A program made the translations under genes and the position numbers. The notes under the pieces were generated by a model. The model did not search any database. It saw nothing but the letters and a program-made list of their open reading frames with translations, and was not told the origin of the DNA. DNA of 64,000 nucleotides from Methylorubrum populi (lineage in GTDB: Bacteria; Pseudomonadota; Alphaproteobacteria; Rhizobiales; Beijerinckiaceae). Location: positions 62,001 through 126,000 of the forward strand of contig JAQIIU010000003.1 in the NCBI GenBank assembly GCA_036946625.1, given 5' to 3'. Within the stretch, counting starts at the first letter, position 1. Each line of letters begins with the position of its first letter. Of the stretch, positions 58,897 to 64,000 are shown in pieces.

Positions 58897-58975
58897 TGTC
58901 TCTCACAAAACTCCCGCTGCGCCGTCGCGCCCGGAGTGGGCGCGGACGGTGATCGGGAGTTTTGTGAGGCACTCT
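58897..58975. repeat. 79-bp inverted-repeat element at the edge of low-G+C island 2
   Basis: Perfect 15-bp arms CTCACAAAACTCCCG (58902-58916) and its complement (58954-58968) enclose a second smaller hairpin of GCGCCC / GGGCGC type. High-G+C sequence lies to its left and A+T-rich DNA to its right. The rest of 58671-59138 holds no convincing gene. Confidence 0.7.
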
Positions 58976-59138
58976 AAGTTGCTTTCGAATTTTCCGGCAA
59001 GCAATTCTGCTTATAAGAAACCGCGCTAGCCATGATTTGCTCAGACGGAAATGTCGGCAATATGCAGCTTCGATGAACCTCAGACATAATCTCGCTCAAA
59101 CGCTTGCACAAGCAGGTGCAAATCAGCCGATGATGCAA

Positions 59139-59624
59139 TTAATCTTCTGCGTGGTCTTTTTTAGATTTTTCGCCCTGTCCAGGCAAAACTTTTACCACCC
59201 AACTAATGTCAGTTACCCTCCCTGTTAGGGCAACAACTATAATAGCTGAGACCACAACCGAAGACATGAACAAGCCGATGCCGTGCCAAAAACCCGCATA
59301 GATCATTGTCACGGTCGAGCAGACAAGCACTGTACAAGCCACTATCCCAGCCACAATTGCGCCACCAAGAAATCTCTTCGTGTCGTGCTTGACGACGAAA
59401 TTCGTGCTTTCTATCAATTTCTCGGCAATATGGGGGCTATGACTCGCCATGCGCTCTAAGGCGCCTAAGCTGGATTGGTTTATATTGACTTCTTCAGTTT
59501 CCAGATGAACAGTTTGAATAACTGTGCCACGTCCAGGCCCAGTTCGGCCAAACCGGGCTGACGGCTCAGCGGCCGGATGGTCCGGCAGCGCGATGCTCGG
59601 CGGTTCGCCTTCGTTGCCGTTCAA
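59139..59624 (-). CDS. Membrane protein of unknown function, low-G+C island 2
   Basis: 161-aa product. The N-terminal half is soluble (EEVNINQSSLGALERMASHS, PHIAEKLIESTNFVVKHDTK). Two transmembrane helices lie at about 86-108 and 113-134 (FLGGAIVAGIVACTVLVCST; GIGLFMSSVVVSAIIVVALT), followed by a charged tail (GQGEKSKKDHAED). The pattern of a helical front and two C-terminal helices recalls DUF2335-type proteins, an impression not verified. It overlaps the upstream gene by 59 nt and shares its unusual composition. Confidence 0.6.
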   Translation of the reverse strand: MNGNEGEPPSIALPDHPAAEPSARFGRTGPGRGTVIQTVHLETEEVNINQSSLGALERMASHSPHIAEKLIESTNFVVKHDTKRFLGGAIVAGIVACTVLVCSTVTMIYAGFWHGIGLFMSSVVVSAIIVVALTGRVTDISWVVKVLPGQGEKSKKDHAED

Positions 59625-59913
59625 CTTCTACCGCCTGCGCTATGGCACCATTCACATTGATAACCTTAGCAAGTGCTCGCTCGAAGTCATCCCCCTCTGG
59701 ATGTTTGAGCGCAGCTCTCAGCGCGCGCACCAACCCTCGGAGCGTAAGCACGTCAATGACGCCTTCCCGCATGGGGTCAGGGCGTGAAATGTGAACAACG
59801 TACTCCTCTGAAGGCTCAGCATGCCTCTCCAGAGTCGGGTTCTCTGCCAGCACGGATCGTTCCCCACCAATCGACCACAGTGATCTGCGCATCCCGATGT
59901 GCGCTACCAGCAT
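59566..59913 (-). CDS. Small protein of unknown function, first gene of island 2 pair
   Basis: 115-aa product not recognised. A plausible beta strand, EEYVVHISRPDP, is followed by a helical segment (VLTLRGLVRALRAALKHPEG) and another (FERALAKVINVNGAIAQAVE). The tail is basic (VERQRRRTAEHRAAGPSGR). It precedes and overlaps the membrane-protein gene by 59 nt, in the same relative frame as the overlap in island 1. Confidence 0.5.
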   Translation of the reverse strand: MLVAHIGMRRSLWSIGGERSVLAENPTLERHAEPSEEYVVHISRPDPMREGVIDVLTLRGLVRALRAALKHPEGDDFERALAKVINVNGAIAQAVEVERQRRRTAEHRAAGPSGR

Positions 59914-60344
59914 ATTTGGCGCCGCATGCGGTTGACAAGACTCCCGCCTTGAGCGGCACCAAAAATCCCATTCAGGGACTGGATCAATTTATTCATTTTT
60001 GACAATAACTTAACATGTCAAGGCCTTCATTGCGGCGCACCGGCCAACTTATTACCCCATAGGTAGCTGTCCTCTACGGGCACGCGCAGCTCCGCAGCCC
60101 CCCATGGTGAGTCTCTCTACCTTGACGCTTTCAGCGAGGCCACCGCACAATACTGCAATCGCCGACGCCACAGGGCGCGGACACATTCCTGCCGGTCGCA
60201 GCCTCCCCCTACGCCGAATGGCGGAAGAAGCAGCCGCGCGGCGAGCGGGTGATGGAGCTGACGGTCCCCGACCTGGGCCGCTTCGTGCGGCGCGTCGTCG
60301 TGATGCGAGGAAGCGGCCGAGGTGGAGACGCTCTACGACCGTAC
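59914..60344. other. Intergenic region at the right edge of island 2
   Basis: 59914-60100 is A+T-rich and presumably carries the promoter of the minus-strand pair. From about 60150 the G+C rises. A plus-strand frame around 60165-60305 reads FLPVAASPYAEWRKKQPRGE then RVMELTVPDLGRFVRRVV and looks like part of a real protein, but has no start context. It may be a gene remnant. Confidence 0.35.
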
Positions 60345-60809
60345 CTACGGCCGCTTGAGCAGCGCCTCGACCTCCGCTTCCTCCGCTCGGGACAGCCCCT
60401 CCGCCTTCGGCGGCCGGCGCCGCGACAGGCGCCAGATGCCGAAGGCGCCGAAGCCCACCGCCAGCAGCGGGCTCAGCCAGAGCAGCAGCGTGTGCCAGCC
60501 GAAGACCGGGCGCAGCAGCACGAACTCGCCGTAGCGGGCGACCACGTAGTCGACGACCTGCCGGTCGCTGTCGCCCTCCTTCAGCCGCTCGCGCACCAGC
60601 ACCCGGAGGTCCTTGGCCAGCGGCGCGTCGGAATCGTCGATCGACTGGTTCTGGCAGACGAGGCAGCGCAGCCCTTCCGAGATGTCCCGCGCCCGGGCTT
60701 CGAGGCCCGGATCCTGCAGCACCTCGTCCGGCTGCACGGCGAGCGCCGGAACCGCGGCGAGGCTCAGGGCGAGCGCCGCGAGCGCGAAGGGGAAGCGAGA
60801 GCGCCTCAT
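60345..60809 (-). CDS. ccmH: Cytochrome c maturation protein CcmH (CycL)
   Basis: 154-aa membrane-anchored thiol oxidoreductase that keeps apocytochrome c haem-binding cysteines reduced. The redox pair is C49/C52 in EGLRCLVCQNQSIDDSDA. The signal peptide is MRRSRFPFALAALALSLAAV, and a C-terminal membrane helix follows (WHTLLLWLSPLLAVGFGAFG). Its ATG overlaps the ccmF stop by 4 bp. It ends the ccmI-E-F-H unit. Confidence 0.93.
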   Translation of the reverse strand: MRRSRFPFALAALALSLAAVPALAVQPDEVLQDPGLEARARDISEGLRCLVCQNQSIDDSDAPLAKDLRVLVRERLKEGDSDRQVVDYVVARYGEFVLLRPVFGWHTLLLWLSPLLAVGFGAFGIWRLSRRRPPKAEGLSRAEEAEVEALLKRP

Positions 60810-62806
60810 TCCGCGGGCACCGCAGAGGGCGGCAGCTTGGCGCGCGCCTTGACGGGGGCGCCGACCCGCATGCGCCGGTCGGTCAGCGACAGGCCGCCGC
60901 CGGCCGCCATGACGAGCGCGCCGATCCAGATCAGCAGCACCAGCGGCTTGTGGTAGAGCCGCAGGCCGACCGAGCCGTCGGGCATCACCTCGCCGAGGCT
61001 GGCGTAGATCTGGCTCACGCCCACCGTCTTCAGGCCGGATTCCGTCACCGTCATGCGGCGGGAGGGATAGAAGCGCTTGCCGGTCTCGGCCGTCCCCACG
61101 GCGTCGCCCGCCCGCGTGCGAAGGGTGAGGAAGGCGGTGGTCTCCTCGTAGTTCTCGCCCTTGCGCGGGCCGACCCGGTCGAGGGTGGCGACGTAGGGGC
61201 CGGCGGCGACGCGGCCGCCGGGTTTGAGGGTCGCGAGCCCCTCGGTCGCCCAGCCCTGGCCGGCGATGCCGAGCACCACCACGCCGACGCCGGCATGGGC
61301 CAGGGCCGTGCCCCAGGCCGAGCGCGGCAGGCCGATCGCCCGGCGCCAGGTGGTGCCGAGGTCGCGGGTGCGATTCGGGCCGTAGCCGCGGGCGCGCGAC
61401 CAGATCTCCAGCGCCGAGCCGACGATGAGGTAGGCGCCGAAGCCGAGGCCGACGGGGGCCATCACCGGTCCGCCCCAGAACAGGGCCGCCGCACCGAGCC
61501 CGACCACGAGCGCCACCGCGAAGGCCGCGAACAGACGCTGCGCGGCGGCCGCGGCGTCGCCCCGCTTCCAGGCCAGCGCCTGCCCGAACGGCACGATCAC
61601 GAGGAGCGGGAGCGCCAGCGGCACGAAGGTCCAGTTGAAGAAGGGCGGTCCGACGGAGATCTTGTCGCCCGTCAGCATCTCGAGGAGCAGCGGATAGAGC
61701 GTGCCGACGAACACCGTGGCGCAGGCGGCCACGAGGAACAGGTTGTTCATCACCAGCGCGCCCTCGCGGGAGATCGGCGCGAACAGGCCGCCCTGGCGCA
61801 GGCTCGGTGCACGCCACGCGAACAGGGTCAGCGAACCGCCGATGAACAGGGCGAGAATGCCGAGGATGAAGACGCCGCGGCTCGGATCGGAGGCGAAGCT
61901 GTGCACCGAGGTCAGCAGCCCGGAGCGCACGATGAAGGTGCCGACGAGCGAGAGCGAGAAGGTGAGGATGGCGAGCAGCACCGTCCAGACCTTCAAGGCG
62001 TCGCGCTTCTCCATCACCACGGTGGAGTGCAGGAGCGCGGTGCCGGCGATCCACGGCATCAGCGAGGCGTTCTCGACCGGATCCCAGAACCACCAGCCGC
62101 CCCAGCCGAGTTCGTAATAGGCCCAGTACGAGCCCATGGCGATGCCGAGCGTCAGGAAGCTCCAGGCGATCAGCGTCCAGGGCCGCACCGCCCGCGCCCA
62201 GACGGCGTCGATGCGCCCCTCGATCAGCGCGGCGACGGCGAAGGCGAAGGTGATCGAGAAGCCGACATAGCCGAGATAGAGCAGCGGCGGATGGATCGCG
62301 AGGCCGGCATCCTGCAGCAGCGGGTTGAGGTCGTTGCCCTCCAGCGGCGCCGGCGCCACCCGGGCGAACGGGTTCGAGGTGGTGATGATGAACAGCACGA
62401 ACACGAAGGTGACGCTCGCCTGCACCATCAGCGTGTTGGTGCGCAAGGTCGGCGGGATCGAGGTCGTGGCGGTGGCCACCCAGGCTCCGAACAGGGTGAG
62501 GATCAGGACCCACAGGAGCATCGAGCCCTCGTGGTTTCCCCAGACGCCCGAGATCTTGTAGATCAGGGGCTTGGCGGTATGCGAGTTCTCGACGACGTTC
62601 TGGACCGAGAAGTCCGAGGTCACGTGCGCGTAGGTCAGCGCGCAGAAGGCGAACAGGATGCAGGCGAAGGCGCCCAGCGCGGCGGGCGCCGCCACCTCGC
62701 GCAGGGCCGCGTCGCCGGAGCGCGCCGCCCAGGCGGGCATCACCGCCTGCACCAGGGACAGGGCCAGCGCCAGCGCCAGCGCGTAATGGCCGATCTCGAC
62801 GATCAC
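60806..62806 (-). CDS. ccmF: Cytochrome c haem lyase subunit CcmF (CycK)
   Basis: 666-aa multi-span membrane protein that attaches haem to apocytochrome c. The WWD haem-handling motif is ELGWGGWWFWDPVENASLMP. Conserved histidine regions lie in GVWGNHEGSMLLWVLILTLF, RSGLLTSVHSFASDPSRGVF and AHAGVGVVVLGIAGQG. A GTG start (VIVEIGHYALALALALSLVQ) matches where the family begins; the frame upstream lies over ccmE and is unrelated. Confidence 0.94.
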   Translation of the reverse strand: MIVEIGHYALALALALSLVQAVMPAWAARSGDAALREVAAPAALGAFACILFAFCALTYAHVTSDFSVQNVVENSHTAKPLIYKISGVWGNHEGSMLLWVLILTLFGAWVATATTSIPPTLRTNTLMVQASVTFVFVLFIITTSNPFARVAPAPLEGNDLNPLLQDAGLAIHPPLLYLGYVGFSITFAFAVAALIEGRIDAVWARAVRPWTLIAWSFLTLGIAMGSYWAYYELGWGGWWFWDPVENASLMPWIAGTALLHSTVVMEKRDALKVWTVLLAILTFSLSLVGTFIVRSGLLTSVHSFASDPSRGVFILGILALFIGGSLTLFAWRAPSLRQGGLFAPISREGALVMNNLFLVAACATVFVGTLYPLLLEMLTGDKISVGPPFFNWTFVPLALPLLVIVPFGQALAWKRGDAAAAAQRLFAAFAVALVVGLGAAALFWGGPVMAPVGLGFGAYLIVGSALEIWSRARGYGPNRTRDLGTTWRRAIGLPRSAWGTALAHAGVGVVVLGIAGQGWATEGLATLKPGGRVAAGPYVATLDRVGPRKGENYEETTAFLTLRTRAGDAVGTAETGKRFYPSRRMTVTESGLKTVGVSQIYASLGEVMPDGSVGLRLYHKPLVLLIWIGALVMAAGGGLSLTDRRMRVGAPVKARAKLPPSAVPAE

Positions 62807-62864
62807 CGGCGGCTTCCTCGCGCGATCTCGATGCGGGTGGTGATGCGAACGGTCATGAAACGCC

Positions 62865-63377
62865 TCAACGCTCGCTGCGCCGGCCGAGGGTCGCGTCGGC
62901 CGCCTCCGGCTTCGGCGCGTCCTTCCTCGACGTGCCTTGCGCGCCGCCCTCCTGCCAGCGTCCCTGCGCCTTGAGGGCGTCGGCGACCTCGCGGGGCATG
63001 TAGTTCTCGTCGTGCTTGGCCAGCACCGTGTCGGCCCGGAACACGCCGCCGGCATCGAGGGTGCCCTCGGCGACGATGCCCTGGCCCTCGCGGAACAGGT
63101 CGGGCAGCAGGCCGCGATACCGCACGGGAACGGTGGCGTTGGTGTCGGTCACGGAGAACTCGACGTTCTGGTCGGGCCCGCGCTTGACCGAGCCGTCCTT
63201 GACGAGGCCGCCCAAGCGGAAGCGCGTGCCCGGCGCGACGACCTGCGCGGCCACCTCCGCGGGGGAGCGGAAGAACACGATCGAGCCGGTCATCGCCGAC
63301 AGGATCAGCCCGAGCGCCAGCGCGAGCACGGCACCGCAGGCGGCGATGAGGATCAGGCGGCGGCTCTTGCGGGTCAC
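62865..63377 (-). CDS. ccmE: Cytochrome c haem chaperone CcmE (CycJ)
   Basis: 170-aa membrane-anchored OB-fold protein. The N-terminal helix is [20 protein letters not shown]. The covalent haem ligand is H122, with Y126, in [18 protein letters not shown] start (VTRKSRRLI) is inferred from homology at TRKSRRL. The C-terminal tail is charged and disordered. The gap to ccmF is 58 bp. Confidence 0.93.
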   Translation of the reverse strand: MTRKSRRLILIAACGAVLALALGLILSAMTGSIVFFRSPAEVAAQVVAPGTRFRLGGLVKDGSVKRGPDQNVEFSVTDTNATVPVRYRGLLPDLFREGQGIVAEGTLDAGGVFRADTVLAKHDENYMPREVADALKAQGRWQEGGAQGTSRKDAPKPEAADATLGRRSER

Positions 63378-63540
63378 GACGGTTCCGTCCCGGTTCGTCG
63401 GCTTCTTCTCGGCCCTCAGTCTGCGAGCGCTCCTGAAGGCGGCCTGACGTCTCGTCTCGTTCAGGCATCCGGTTTCGGCCCGCGCGCCCTCGGGGTCAAG
63501 GTTGCGCGGGCGGGACCGATTGTCAGGGGCCGTGGCCGCG

Positions 63541-64000
63541 TTACGGCTGGGGGGCCGGACCCAGGTCGAGTTCCCGCTCCAGACCGTCGAGGCGCTCCAC
63601 CGCGGTCGGGTTGGCGGCGAGCGCCATCTTGGCCCGGTCGAGGGCCTGGGCCGCGGCGGCACGGTCGCCGAGCACGCCGTAGGAGCGCACGAGCCGCATC
63701 CACTCGTCGGCGCTGCCGCCCTTGGCCGCGAGCCGCCGGTCGAGACTCGCGACCATGCCGCGGATCGCCGCCTCGCGCTCGGCCGGCGGCATCGCCTCGA
63801 TCGCAGTGGCCGCGGCGTCGGGCTCCGCCCGGCCCGGCCCGGCGCCCGGCTTGTCGCCCATCCCGGCCCGGGGGCGCGGTCCCGCGGCCTTCGCGAGGCC
63901 GAGTTCGTGGGCCTGCGCGTCGAGACGCGCCGTCGCCGGCCCATCCTCGGCCAGCGCCTTGCGCCCGCGTTCCAGGGCGTCGAGCGCCTTGTCGCGCTCG
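63541..64000 (-). CDS. ccmI: Cytochrome c maturation protein CcmI (CycH), C-terminal part
   Basis: Partial gene cut by the window edge; about 153 C-terminal residues are visible. TPR-like helices ([40 protein letters not shown]) follow a Gly/Pro/Ala-rich linker ([20 protein letters not shown]). CcmI presents apocytochrome to CcmF/H. The upstream position in the ccmI-E-F-H order supports the call. Confidence 0.8.
   Translation of the reverse strand, partial: ERDKALDALERGRKALAEDGPATARLDAQAHELGLAKAAGPRPRAGMGDKPGAGPGRAEPDAAATAIEAMPPAEREAAIRGMVASLDRRLAAKGGSADEWMRLVRSYGVLGDRAAAAQALDRAKMALAANPTAVERLDGLERELDLGPAPQP

Noticed and set aside
60104..60358. 84-aa plus-strand ORF
   Set aside because: Arg/Ala-rich frame whose neighbour frame is more protein-like; no ribosome-binding site or homology visible.
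1..64000. tRNA, rRNA, tmRNA or integrase-flanked integration sites
   Set aside because: None could be recognised by eye; the two low-G+C patches show no adjoining tRNA or recombinase gene.

Overview
The window is high-G+C alphaproteobacterial DNA. The gene families, the alphaproteobacterial CycHJKL-type cytochrome c maturation order and the palindromic intergenic repeats (CTCATCCTGAGG cores, AGAGCATCGTCCCGAAA ends, CCCCTCTCCCCGC hairpins) all suggest Hyphomicrobiales, most likely a Methylobacterium/Methylorubrum-type organism. That placement is inference from gene content; no rRNA, tRNA or ribosomal protein gene is visible to anchor it.

Layout. 1-5824 (+): tail of a polyol/sugar ABC importer (two permeases and the ATPase; the binding protein would lie upstream), then a PfkB sugar kinase and xylulokinase. 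5810-7760 (-): a small secreted protein and an OprB porin. 8311-17428 (+): a glycine betaine catabolic cluster (gbcA, gbcB, dgcA, dgcB, etfA, etfB) ending in a prolyl-tRNA editing protein. It is followed by a DUF1127 gene, a GbdR-like GlxA-type regulator, an outer-membrane porin, and proX, proW, proV for betaine import (to 24220). Together these genes take up betaine and remove two methyl groups, to sarcosine; no sarcosine oxidase lies in the window.

24747-30319: a 1292-aa double glycosyltransferase and a methyltransferase-like gene. 30502-31931 (-): an ECF sigma/anti-sigma pair. 32672-33970 (-): an L,D-transpeptidase. 34262-36381 (+): a copper/cytochrome oxidase assembly set (DUF2946-like, a YcnI-PCuAC fusion, SCO). 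36526-36708 (-): an orphan NepR-like small protein. 36848-40787: a TRAP transporter operon with a divergent GntR regulator. 41592-45704: small proteins, cysteine synthase, a DUF3309-like peptide, a catalytically dead trypsin-like protein and a DUF606 transporter. 45799-53382: bacterial alpha-2-macroglobulin plus PBP1C. 54638-58670: an SMR exporter, a histidine phosphatase, an uncharacterised conserved protein and a NicO-type Ni/Co exporter with its DUF1007 partner. 60345-64000 (-): ccmI-ccmE-ccmF-ccmH.

Two lower-G+C patches (about 53390-54600 and 58980-60050) stand out from the rest. Each carries, on the minus strand, a small soluble-looking protein gene overlapping by 53 or 59 nt, in the same relative frame, a downstream gene for a protein with C-terminal membrane segments. 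I recognise neither pair with confidence. They are the best candidates for an undescribed system here.

The intergenic DNA is dense in palindromic repeats. One repeat type begins exactly at the stop codons of three different genes, and another is translated as the apparent N-terminus of PBP1C.
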